Below, piece by piece: positions 42,615 through 51,036 of a stretch of 64,000 nucleotides of DNA. The stretch comes from Sphingomonas sp. YR710 (GTDB lineage: Bacteria > Pseudomonadota > Alphaproteobacteria > Sphingomonadales > Sphingomonadaceae). A program made the position numbers and the translations under genes. Each line of letters starts with the position of its first letter. Positions within the stretch are counted from its first letter, which is position 1. The notes below the pieces were generated by a model that was given only the letters and a program-made list of their open reading frames with translations, had not been told where the DNA came from and did no database searches. The stretch is taken from assembly GCF_900101455.1 (NCBI RefSeq), contig NZ_FMZJ01000012.1, positions 1 through 64,000 of the forward strand, in the 5' to 3' direction.

Positions 42615-45110
42615 TTACAACGTCCGTAACACCTGCGCGGGACGGGCATTGAGCGCGGGGAGCGATCCGATCAGGCCGATGCCGAGCGTCGCCACGGCGC
42701 CGACGCCCAGCGTCGCGCCGATCACGATCCAGTCGGGCGCCCATTTCAGGTGGAACAATGCGGTCACGACGTACCAGCCGGCCACGCTGCCGACGCCAAG
42801 CGCCAGCGCTGATACGGCGACCGCCAGCAGCGCATATTCGATCGCCTGTGCGAGCAAGATCTGTCCCCGGCTCGCGCCGAGCAATTTGAGCAGAACCGAA
42901 TCATAGATGCGCGCGCGCCGGGAGGCGGTGATCGCGCCGATCAGCACGGCGATGCCGGCGGCCAGCGTCACCGATGCCGCCGCGCGGATCGCGGTGCCGA
43001 GCTGATCGAACAGCGACGATATCTGCCCGATGACATCCTTGATGCGGATCAGCGATACCGACGGGAAGGCGCCGATCACCGCGCGATTGACTTTCGGCTC
43101 GGCCGAATCGGGCAAGGCGATCGTCGCCATATAGCTGTGCGGCGCGCCCTCCAGCGCGCCCGGCGCGAAGACGATGCCGAAATTGAAGCCCATCGTCTCC
43201 CAATTGACCTGCCGGATCGACGCCACTTTGGCCTCGATCTCGACCCCGAGCACCGATATCGTCATCGCATCGCCCGGCTTGAGCGCCAGGGCTTCGGCGG
43301 CGCGTTTCTCGATGGAAACCAGCGGCGGCCCGGCATAATCGGCCGGCCACCATTTGCCCGCGATAACCTCGCTGCCAGCGGGCAAAGCGGCGGCGTAGGT
43401 CAGGCCGCGATCGCCGTGCAGGATCCACGCGCCTTGCGGAATATCCTTCATGTCGGCGACCCTGACCCCGCGTATTCCCACCACCGATCCGCGCAGTGAC
43501 GGGACCGATGTGATCGTCGCCGTCGGCGCGGCGCCATGAACGATCGCGGCGAATCGATCGATGCCGTCGGTCGGGATATCGAGCGCGAAGAAATTGGGCG
43601 CGATCTTCGGCACCGTGCTGGTGATCTGGTGCGACAGGTTGGTCTGTACCACCGCCATCGTCACGAACAGCGTAAGGCCGAGGCCCAGCGCCACGATCAG
43701 CCGATCGGTCTGCGCGCCGGGACGATGGAGATTGGCGATCGCCAGCCGCAACAAGGGGCGGCGCGAGCGGGGGAGGGCGGCGGCACCCCGGCGGATCAGC
43801 CAGCCGACCAGGCCGAGCACCAGCAGCATCGCCAGCGCGCCACCGAGAAAGACGATGCTGAGCATCGGATCGCGTGCCGATCCCACGGCCAGCGCAGCCA
43901 GCCCGATTCCCGCCGCGATCATCGTTGCCAGCACGCGCGGGCGCGGCAGTCCGAACGGTTCGATCCGCGCACGGAAGATCGTCGCCGGTGATAGCTGGCC
44001 TGCCCGCGCGAGCGGCGCGAGGCTGAACAGCAGGGCCGCGAGCAGGCCATAGCCGGCGCTGATCGCGAGCGGCACCGGATAGATTGCGAAGTGCGGCTGC
44101 ACGGGCAGGGCGCTGCCCGCCGCGGCCGTGACGATCGCCGGCACCGCAGCACCCATGATCAAGGCCGCAATGATTGCGCCGGACGCCACCAGCCCGATCT
44201 GGATCAGGTAGGTCTGGAAGATCGTCCGCGAAGAGGCGCCGAGGATTTTCAGCGTGGCGATCCCACTCCGGCGCTGATCGAGCCAGGAACTGACGCCGTT
44301 GCCGACCCCGATGCCGGCGACGATCAGGGCGGTCAGCCCGACGAGCCCGAGGAACTGGCCGAGCTGCTCGACCGAACGGCGCAGCCCCGGCGCGGCATTG
44401 CTGCGATCGCTGACCTCCCAGTTCGCATCATGGAAGCGTTGATCGAGCTTGCCGGCCAGCGCATGCGCGTCGACCCCGGATGGCAGCCGGATGCGATAGC
44501 GCGATGTGAACAGGCTGCCCGGCTGTACCAGCCCGGTCGCGCGCAATCCGGCCATGTCGGTGATGATCGCCGGCCCGAGGGTGAACCCTTCCCCGGCGCT
44601 GTCGGGCTTGTTGGCGATCAGCCCGATCACGCGGAAGCGCGCATTGCCGAGACCGATCGAGTCGCCCGTCTTGAGCGACAGCCGATCGGCCAGCGCCGGA
44701 TCGATCGCGACGTTCAGCCCGGCCGGCCGCGCCGCGATCGCGCCCGGCTGCAGCGCGAGCTTGCCATAAAGTGGCCAGCGATCGTCGACGCCCTTGAGCT
44801 CCGCCAGCACCGCATTGCTGCCATCGGCGTTCGATGCCATCGCGCGCATCTTGATGCTTTCGGAAACGGTGCCGACCTTTGCGAAGGCCGCGCGTTCGGC
44901 GGCGGCCGCCTGCCGCTGCGCCACCCGCATCTCGATATCGCCGCCCAAAATCTCCTGGCCGCGAATATCGAGTTCGGCAACGATTGCGGAGGACAGGCTG
45001 GCGACCCCGGCCAGCCCGGCGACACCGAGGAACAGGCAGAGGGCGAGCAGCCGCAGACCCGCGAGCCCGCCGCGCAATTCGCGAAGTGCCAGCCGCCAGG
45101 GCAGGCTCAT
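42615..45110 (-). CDS. ABC exporter permease, FtsX-like (YbbP family)
   Basis: An 831-residue inner-membrane protein with two FtsX/MacB-type permease domains (YbbP/lipoprotein-releasing type). It starts MSLPWRLALRELRGGLAGL, followed by a first hydrophobic helix, a large periplasmic domain (residues about 50-250), a cluster of helices, a second periplasmic region (about 510-700) and three final helices. It overlaps its ATPase gene by ATGA. The family works with LolD/MacB-type ATPases to push lipids or proteins out of the inner membrane; the cargo is unknown. Confidence 0.9.
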   Translation of the reverse strand: MSLPWRLALRELRGGLAGLRLLALCLFLGVAGLAGVASLSSAIVAELDIRGQEILGGDIEMRVAQRQAAAAERAAFAKVGTVSESIKMRAMASNADGSNAVLAELKGVDDRWPLYGKLALQPGAIAARPAGLNVAIDPALADRLSLKTGDSIGLGNARFRVIGLIANKPDSAGEGFTLGPAIITDMAGLRATGLVQPGSLFTSRYRIRLPSGVDAHALAGKLDQRFHDANWEVSDRSNAAPGLRRSVEQLGQFLGLVGLTALIVAGIGVGNGVSSWLDQRRSGIATLKILGASSRTIFQTYLIQIGLVASGAIIAALIMGAAVPAIVTAAAGSALPVQPHFAIYPVPLAISAGYGLLAALLFSLAPLARAGQLSPATIFRARIEPFGLPRPRVLATMIAAGIGLAALAVGSARDPMLSIVFLGGALAMLLVLGLVGWLIRRGAAALPRSRRPLLRLAIANLHRPGAQTDRLIVALGLGLTLFVTMAVVQTNLSHQITSTVPKIAPNFFALDIPTDGIDRFAAIVHGAAPTATITSVPSLRGSVVGIRGVRVADMKDIPQGAWILHGDRGLTYAAALPAGSEVIAGKWWPADYAGPPLVSIEKRAAEALALKPGDAMTISVLGVEIEAKVASIRQVNWETMGFNFGIVFAPGALEGAPHSYMATIALPDSAEPKVNRAVIGAFPSVSLIRIKDVIGQISSLFDQLGTAIRAAASVTLAAGIAVLIGAITASRRARIYDSVLLKLLGASRGQILLAQAIEYALLAVAVSALALGVGSVAGWYVVTALFHLKWAPDWIVIGATLGVGAVATLGIGLIGSLPALNARPAQVLRTL

Positions 45111-45793
45111 GCGGCGATCTTGTCGGCGATGATCAGCCCGTCGTGCATCTCGACGATCCGGCTGCACCGCGCGGCCAGCGCGGGATCGTGGGTGATCACC
45201 AGCAGCGTCGATCCGGTCTCGCGCTGGCGATTGAACAAAAGATCCATGATCGTCCGGCCGGTTGCCGTGTCGAGATTGCCGGTCGGTTCGTCGGCGAAGA
45301 TCAGCGCCGGTCGCGGCGCCATCGCGCGGGCGATCGCCACGCGCTGCTGCTCGCCGCCCGACAATTGCGCAGGATAATGATCGAGCCGATGGCCGAGCCC
45401 GACCGCCGCAAGCTCGGCGCGAGCGCGCTCGAACGCCTGATCGTCGCCGGACAGTTCGAGCGGTACCGCGACATTTTCAAGTGCGGTCATCGTCGGCAGC
45501 AGGTGAAACGCCTGCAGGATGATCCCGATCCGACCGCGCCGCGCTGCGGCCAGCGCATCCTCGTCGAGTTTGGTGAAATCGAGCCCGGTGACATGGACAT
45601 GGCCTTCATCGGCGCGTTCCAGCCCTGACAGGATCGCCATCAGCGAGGATTTGCCCGATCCCGAGGGTCCGAGCAGGGCGACGGCTTCGCCGGAACCGAC
45701 GTTCAGATCAACCCCTTTCAATATCTCGACGCGGGCCGTGCCTTTTCCCAGCGCGAGGCGAACGGAGCGGGCGTCGATCACGGGATGCGGCAT
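45107..45793 (-). CDS. ABC exporter ATP-binding protein (YbbA/LolD family)
   Basis: The 228-residue ATPase has Walker A GPSGSGKSS, Q-loop IILQAFHLLP, signature LSGGEQQRVAIARA, Walker B LIFADEPTGNLD and switch histidine in VITHDP. This is the LolD/YbbA/MacB-type pattern. The start at ATG 45793 lacks a clear SD; an ATG at 45829 would add 12 residues. It is coupled to the FtsX-type permease. Confidence 0.9.
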   Translation of the reverse strand: MPHPVIDARSVRLALGKGTARVEILKGVDLNVGSGEAVALLGPSGSGKSSLMAILSGLERADEGHVHVTGLDFTKLDEDALAAARRGRIGIILQAFHLLPTMTALENVAVPLELSGDDQAFERARAELAAVGLGHRLDHYPAQLSGGEQQRVAIARAMAPRPALIFADEPTGNLDTATGRTIMDLLFNRQRETGSTLLVITHDPALAARCSRIVEMHDGLIIADKIAA

Positions 45794-45890
45794 AAGGGGG
45801 AGAATTCCTCGGTTGCTGCCATGCAACATGGGTTGGCGCGGGGGTGGATCAATGGGGTGCTTAGGTTTCTCGCGAAATTAGCCCGATTCC

Positions 45891-45970
45891 GTCATTCCGG
45901 CGAAGGCTGGGAACCCTCACGCCTCTCCGCACATCGCGACCTTGGAGGGACCCCAGCATTCGCCGGGGAC
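45891..45970. repeat. Palindromic repeat of a second family
   Basis: The left arm GTCATTCCGGCGAAGGCTGG and the right arm CCCAGCATTCGCCGGGGAC are imperfect complements about 80 bp apart. This is the common GTCATCCCGGCGAAGGCCGGGA-type alphaproteobacterial repeat and differs from the G-rich elements elsewhere in the window. It lies in the 198-bp gap between the ABC ATPase and the amidohydrolase gene. Confidence 0.75.
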
Positions 45971-45991
45971 AAGGTTTAGAGGAACGCCTTC

Positions 45992-48900
45992 TCAATCGAC
46001 ATGCCCGATCGCTTCGGCCGCCGCGCGATCGGTCCATGCGCTGTTGCCCGGTTGTTCGAACCAGAACGGCTTGCGCTTTCGCATCCGCGTGCCGACTTCG
46101 TCCATGTTGCTGTCATAGACGCGGCCATTGGCGACGGTGTAGCGGATCGACGTGGTGTTTCGGATATTCTCGAGCGGGTTGGCGTCGAGCACCACCAGGT
46201 CGGCGAGCTTGCCCGGCTCCAGCGTGCCGAGGTCCTTCTCCATCCCGTAAGCCCGCGCCGGATTGATCGTGCCGGTTGCGAGCGCCTGCATCGGGCTCAT
46301 CCCGCCGAGCACGAACATCCACATATCCCAGTGCGCGCCCAATCCCTGGCGCTGGCCGTGCGCGCCGATCGTGACGGGAATGCCGAGGTCGCCGATTCGC
46401 TTCGCGGTCTTCGAGACTTCGATGACATTATTCTCTTCGTCGGGCACCATCACCGGTCGGCGCGCACGCGAATCGAGCACGCGACGGGGCACCCAGCGCG
46501 ACAGGATCGGATCTGCCCAGACATTGCTGTGCTGATACCAGTAATTCTCCCCGAACGGCCCGCCATAAGCGACGATCAGCGTGGGGTTGTAGGCGGTCCC
46601 CGATCCCTTCCAGAACTGCAGCACGTCGTCGTAAACGTGGGCGACCGGCAGCGAATGCTCGATCGTGGTGTGGCCGTCGGCGATCATCGTCATGTTCATT
46701 TCGAACAGCGAGCCGCCCTCGGGCACCACGCTCATGTCGAGCTGCCGGGCGGCGGCGATGATTTGCTGACGCTGTTCGCGGCGGGGCTGATTGTAGCTTT
46801 TGACCGACCATGCGCCATCCGCCCGCAGCCGCCGCAAATGGCCCAACGCATCATCGAGGCCGTCGATCTTCGCGGTGAAGGGCGTGGTCGCGCCGTAAAG
46901 AATCGTGCCGGTCGAAAAAATGCGAGGGCCGGTGATCAGGCCGGCTTTCTCCAGTTCGGAAGCCGCGAAGATCTCGCTGGTGTCGTTTGACGGGTCGTGG
47001 ATCGTCGTGACGCCGAAGGCGAGCCCGGCAAAATTGATCCAGCTCTGCTGCGGAATGATCTGGTCGGCGCCCATGCTGCCGTGCCAGTGGCCGTCGATCA
47101 GGCCGGGGATGATGGTTTTGCCGGTGGCATCGATCACCTTGGTTCCGGCGGGTACGCTGACATTCGCGCCGACCGCTTCGATACGGTTGCCGTCGAGCAG
47201 GATCGTGCCCTTGTCGATCACCTCACTGCCGCCGCGCATCGTGATGATCCGCGCATTGGTGAAGGCGATATGGCCGTTGGGCGCGTCATAGGGCATCGCG
47301 AAGGAGAGGCTGATGCCCTTTTCGGCGACTGGCGGCAGCTTGGCGGGCGCGCCAGCTATGAAGGTGAAATCCTCACGGGTTTCGCGGCCATAAAGATCGG
47401 GGCCGAGCGACCACCATAATTTATGCGAATCGCCCGACCAGTGGATCCAATTGCCGGCGTCGCGGGTCACTTGGAACACCGGCAGCGATTTCATGTCGGC
47501 CGACACGTCGATCGCCTTGCCCGTGCGCGCGAATGGCATCACCCGCGCCTGGAAGCGTTCGGTCCACGCCACCCATTTCTCATCGGGCGAGATCGCGAAG
47601 TCGGCGGCGAATTCGCTGGCGAGATGAGTCTGCGGTTCGCTGCGATCGATCCCCACCGACTTGAGCACGCGCTTCTTATCCTCGTCGTCGACGTAGAAGA
47701 CGCGATCGTTCGAGGCGCCGAACTGCGGTTCGCTACCGCTGTCGGCGATCCGCCTCGCGGCGCCACCGGCCGCAGGGACCAGATAGATGCCGGGCTCGCG
47801 GCCGTTGACCGGCGAGGTCAGGAACCCGTCCTGGACTTTGGTGAAGGCGATGGCCTTGCCGTCGGGCGAGAAGGCGGGTTCGAGATAATTGCCGGCGACT
47901 GCCGTCACCTTGCGGCCGGGGCCGCCCGTAGCGGGGACGACCCGGACCGCGCCCTGCTCGTCGTCGGACCAGCTCACATAGGCGATCTGGCGGCCGTCGC
48001 GCGACCAGCTCGGATAGAGTTCGAACTGGTCGTTCGTCGTCAGCCGTTTCGGCGTGCCGCCATTGACATCGCGGATCCACAGATGGCCGAGCGCCTCGAA
48101 TACGACCCTGCTGCCGTCGGGTGAGGTCTTCGCGAAGCGGACCATCTTCACGTCGAAGCTTTTGGGCGCGACATCGACCTGATGACGGACGGCTTCGGTG
48201 ATCCGGCGGGTGCCGGTGACGTGGAAGGGTACGTCGCTGACCGCCCTGCTGACGACGTCGATGCGCTTGATTCCGCCCTGCGCCCAGAACATGATCGAGC
48301 GGCTGTCTGGTGTCCAGCTCATCCCCGGATACACGCCCTCGACCGCCCATGTCTCCTGCATGTCGCGGTCGAGAATATCGGTGATCGGTGTCTCGCGGCC
48401 CGTTGCGATGTCGAGCAGATAGATCGTCGATTTGTAGCGATCGCGGCGGATGAAGGCCAAGGTCTTGCCGTCGGGCGAGGGGGTAGGGCGGATCGATCCA
48501 CCGGGGCCGCCGACATATTTCTCGATCTTGCCGGTCTGCCGATCGAGCCGCTGGATCGCATAGATTTCGCCGTTGACGTCCTTGCTATATTCGAATGTAT
48601 CGCCCGGCGTGACATCGTCCGAATAATAGAGATAGCGGCCGTCGGGCGAGAAGGCCGGTTCATTGGTATCCTTCTGCTCGGTGCGCTTCTTGGTGAGCTG
48701 GACGCCGCCGCCGCCGGATCGGTGATACAGCCACATTTCGCCTGCGCCGAGCGATCGTGTGCCGGTGAAATGCTTGCGCGCGACGATATAGTCGCCGTCG
48801 GGCGTCCATTCGGGTTGGTTGAGCAGGCGGAAATCCTCCTTCGTCACCTGCACCGGATTCTTGCCGTCTTTGTCGACGATCCAGATATTGTTGCCGCCGC

Positions 48901-49231
48901 CGCGATCGGAGGTGAAGGCGATCGATCGGCCGTCCGGCGACCAGCGCGGCTGCATCTCCCATGCCGGCCCGGTCAGGATCGCCCGCGCCTCGCCGCCGCC
49001 GATCGGCATCACATAGATATCGCCGAGCAGATCGAACGCGATCTCGCGGCCATCGGGGGAAACATCGACCGACATCCAGGTGCCACTGCGCGTGTCGATC
49101 GGCACGTCCTTCGCAGGGCCGTGGTCGGCCGAGACGTCCCATTTGGGCTTGTCGTCCTTCGCCGGCTCGGCGGCCTGGACGATGGCAGCACTGGTGCAGG
49201 TCGCGAGCAGCGCGATCAGGATACGGTTCAT
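45992..49231 (-). CDS. Exported TolB-propeller/amidohydrolase fusion protein
   Basis: A 1,079-residue periplasmic or secreted enzyme. After a signal peptide (MNRILIALLATCTSAAIVQA) come many WD40-like PD40/TolB repeats (SPDGREIAF, SPDGRSIAF, SPDGKTLAF, SPDGSRVVF, SPDGKAIAF and others) over residues 50-600. The C-terminal third is a metal-dependent amidohydrolase: metal-binding histidines in GLIDGHWHGSM, TIEHSLP, GAHGQRQG and the closing LEPGKLADLVVLDANP. The family is related to imidazolonepropionase-like and prolidase-type amidohydrolases; the substrate is unknown. Confidence 0.88.
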   Translation of the reverse strand: MNRILIALLATCTSAAIVQAAEPAKDDKPKWDVSADHGPAKDVPIDTRSGTWMSVDVSPDGREIAFDLLGDIYVMPIGGGEARAILTGPAWEMQPRWSPDGRSIAFTSDRGGGNNIWIVDKDGKNPVQVTKEDFRLLNQPEWTPDGDYIVARKHFTGTRSLGAGEMWLYHRSGGGGVQLTKKRTEQKDTNEPAFSPDGRYLYYSDDVTPGDTFEYSKDVNGEIYAIQRLDRQTGKIEKYVGGPGGSIRPTPSPDGKTLAFIRRDRYKSTIYLLDIATGRETPITDILDRDMQETWAVEGVYPGMSWTPDSRSIMFWAQGGIKRIDVVSRAVSDVPFHVTGTRRITEAVRHQVDVAPKSFDVKMVRFAKTSPDGSRVVFEALGHLWIRDVNGGTPKRLTTNDQFELYPSWSRDGRQIAYVSWSDDEQGAVRVVPATGGPGRKVTAVAGNYLEPAFSPDGKAIAFTKVQDGFLTSPVNGREPGIYLVPAAGGAARRIADSGSEPQFGASNDRVFYVDDEDKKRVLKSVGIDRSEPQTHLASEFAADFAISPDEKWVAWTERFQARVMPFARTGKAIDVSADMKSLPVFQVTRDAGNWIHWSGDSHKLWWSLGPDLYGRETREDFTFIAGAPAKLPPVAEKGISLSFAMPYDAPNGHIAFTNARIITMRGGSEVIDKGTILLDGNRIEAVGANVSVPAGTKVIDATGKTIIPGLIDGHWHGSMGADQIIPQQSWINFAGLAFGVTTIHDPSNDTSEIFAASELEKAGLITGPRIFSTGTILYGATTPFTAKIDGLDDALGHLRRLRADGAWSVKSYNQPRREQRQQIIAAARQLDMSVVPEGGSLFEMNMTMIADGHTTIEHSLPVAHVYDDVLQFWKGSGTAYNPTLIVAYGGPFGENYWYQHSNVWADPILSRWVPRRVLDSRARRPVMVPDEENNVIEVSKTAKRIGDLGIPVTIGAHGQRQGLGAHWDMWMFVLGGMSPMQALATGTINPARAYGMEKDLGTLEPGKLADLVVLDANPLENIRNTTSIRYTVANGRVYDSNMDEVGTRMRKRKPFWFEQPGNSAWTDRAAAEAIGHVD

Positions 49232-49327
49232 GTGTGGCCCTGTCATTGGAGTGTTAGCAGGCTAAGACAGCATGGCAGGTTTCGTCAAAGGGTAAGGTTG
49301 TCGTGGGACGTCCACCAACCAAAAACC

Positions 49328-49353
49328 GTCGCCCCGGCCTTCGCTGGGGTGAC
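49328..49353. repeat. Partial copy of the second repeat family
   Basis: GTCGCCCCGGCCTTCGCTGG ending in GGTGAC is a self-complementary match to the GTCATCCCGGCGAAGGC-type arm seen at 45891. It lies in the 135-bp gap between sthA and the amidohydrolase gene. Confidence 0.55.
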
Positions 49354-49366
49354 GAACACGGGGAAG

Positions 49367-50758
49367 TCACACCCGTGGCATGCGATTCCACGCATCGAGC
49401 GCAGCGATTTTGTAAGCTTCCGCCAAGGTCGGATAATTGAACGTATTCTCGACGAAATAATCGAGCGTGCCGCCGAGATTGAGCACCGCCTGACCGATGT
49501 GGATCAGCTCGGTTGCGCCTTCGCCGATGATGTGGACGCCGAGCAGGCGCCGGTCGTCGAGCGCGAAGATCATCTTCATCATGCCCGTTTCCAGCCCCAT
49601 GATGTGGCCGCGCGACGTCTCGCGAAACCGGGCAATGCCGCATTCGCAGGGTATGCCGCGCTCGCGCACCTCCTGTTCGGACAGGCCGACGGTCGAGATC
49701 TCGGGCACCGCATAGATGCCATAAGGGAAATAAGCGGGCGCGGGCGGCATCGGCGCACCGAAGGCGTGGCAGGCGGCGATGCGGCCTTGCTCCATCGAGG
49801 TCGAGGCGAGGCTTGGAAAGCCAATCACGTCGCCGGCTGCGTAGATATGCGGCACGGCCGTCTGGAAGGTCGCCGGATCGACGGCCAGCCGGCCGCGGCT
49901 GTCGATTTCCAGCCCGCACGTATCGAGGCCGAGTTTGGCGGTCGCGCCGATCCGGCCGGCGGCATAGAGCAGCATTTCCGATCGGATGCGGCGGCCATCG
50001 TCGAGGATCGCGATCGGCCAGCCCTGGCCATCGACCTCGACCCGTTCGAGCTTGCAGCCGAGCCGGATCGCCATGCCGCGATCGCGCAACTGGTGGACGA
50101 ATTCGTCGATGATCTCGCGATCGATGAAATCGAGAAAGGTGTCGCGGGGCTCGATCAAGGTGACGGGCACATCGAGCGCGGAGAAGATCGTCGCATATTC
50201 GAGGCCGATCACGCCCGCGCCGACGACCGTCAGGCTGCGGGGCACGCGCGGTTCGGCGATCAGCGCGTCGCTATCGAGGATATTGGTATCGTTGAACGGG
50301 ATGTGGGGCGGCCGGTACGGCGCGGTGCCGACGGCGATCAGCACGCTGTCCGCTTCGAAGCGGTGTTCGTCGCCATCGGGCTCGACAACCGCGACCTCGT
50401 GCGGCCCCACGAAGCGCGCGATACCGGCGATCGTGCGGACGCCGTTGCGCGCGAACTGATGCTCGAGCACGTCGATCTCATGTTCCAGCGTCTTGCGCAG
50501 CCGCATGTTGAGATCGCTGCCGCCAATCTCCTTCTTCACGCGATAGGCGCGGCCATAGAAGCCGCGCTCGCGCCAGCCGGTCAGGTTGAGCACGGTTTCG
50601 CGCAACGTCTTCGATGGGATCGTGCCGGTGTGAACCGAAACACCGCCCACCCGGGCGCGATTCTCGACGACGAGGGCAGAGCGGCCAAGCTTGGCGGCCT
50701 GGATGGCGGCCCGTCGCCCCGCCGGGCCGCTGCCGATGACGATCAGTTCGTAGCGCAC
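49367..50758 (-). CDS. sthA: Soluble pyridine nucleotide transhydrogenase
   Basis: FAD enzyme exchanging reducing equivalents between NADH and NADPH. The 463-residue protein has the dinucleotide motif VIGSGPAGRRAA, and where lipoamide dehydrogenases have the redox CxxxxC it has VSVHTGTIPSK, without a disulfide, as expected for SthA-type enzymes. The second Rossmann motif (VVGAGVIGLEYA), YAAGRIG and the dimer motif AYFPYGIYAVPEIS are present. It starts at GTG 50758 behind GGGGG. It is divergent from the RND pump gene across a 278-bp gap in which no further feature was seen. Confidence 0.92.
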   Translation of the reverse strand: MRYELIVIGSGPAGRRAAIQAAKLGRSALVVENRARVGGVSVHTGTIPSKTLRETVLNLTGWRERGFYGRAYRVKKEIGGSDLNMRLRKTLEHEIDVLEHQFARNGVRTIAGIARFVGPHEVAVVEPDGDEHRFEADSVLIAVGTAPYRPPHIPFNDTNILDSDALIAEPRVPRSLTVVGAGVIGLEYATIFSALDVPVTLIEPRDTFLDFIDREIIDEFVHQLRDRGMAIRLGCKLERVEVDGQGWPIAILDDGRRIRSEMLLYAAGRIGATAKLGLDTCGLEIDSRGRLAVDPATFQTAVPHIYAAGDVIGFPSLASTSMEQGRIAACHAFGAPMPPAPAYFPYGIYAVPEISTVGLSEQEVRERGIPCECGIARFRETSRGHIMGLETGMMKMIFALDDRRLLGVHIIGEGATELIHIGQAVLNLGGTLDYFVENTFNYPTLAEAYKIAALDAWNRMPRV

Positions 50759-51036
50759 GCCGCATCCCCCCGGTTAGCCGCCATGTCGCCATGGCCGCCG
50801 ATGCGCCTTTCGCCCTCTCCCTGCGTCCAAATATGGTTGAAGGTACGAAACGAAGATTGCGGACCCGCGTCAAGGGGCAAGCCGCGTGAATTCGAAAGAT
50901 GTGGGCGGCGCATACGGGCGCGACTATGCCTCCGTCTTGCCCTCGCTATAAGTGTAGTATAAAGCTAACACAGCCAAGCGAGCCTGCGGCGCGGCCGAAG
51001 GCCGAGCAGCGATCGGCCATCAGGAAGGATTTCGAA

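Noticed and set aside
48182-50962. A 926-codon plus-strand open frame across the amidohydrolase and sthA genes
   Set aside because: It crosses two well-supported minus-strand genes and has no recognisable domain; it is a codon-bias shadow.
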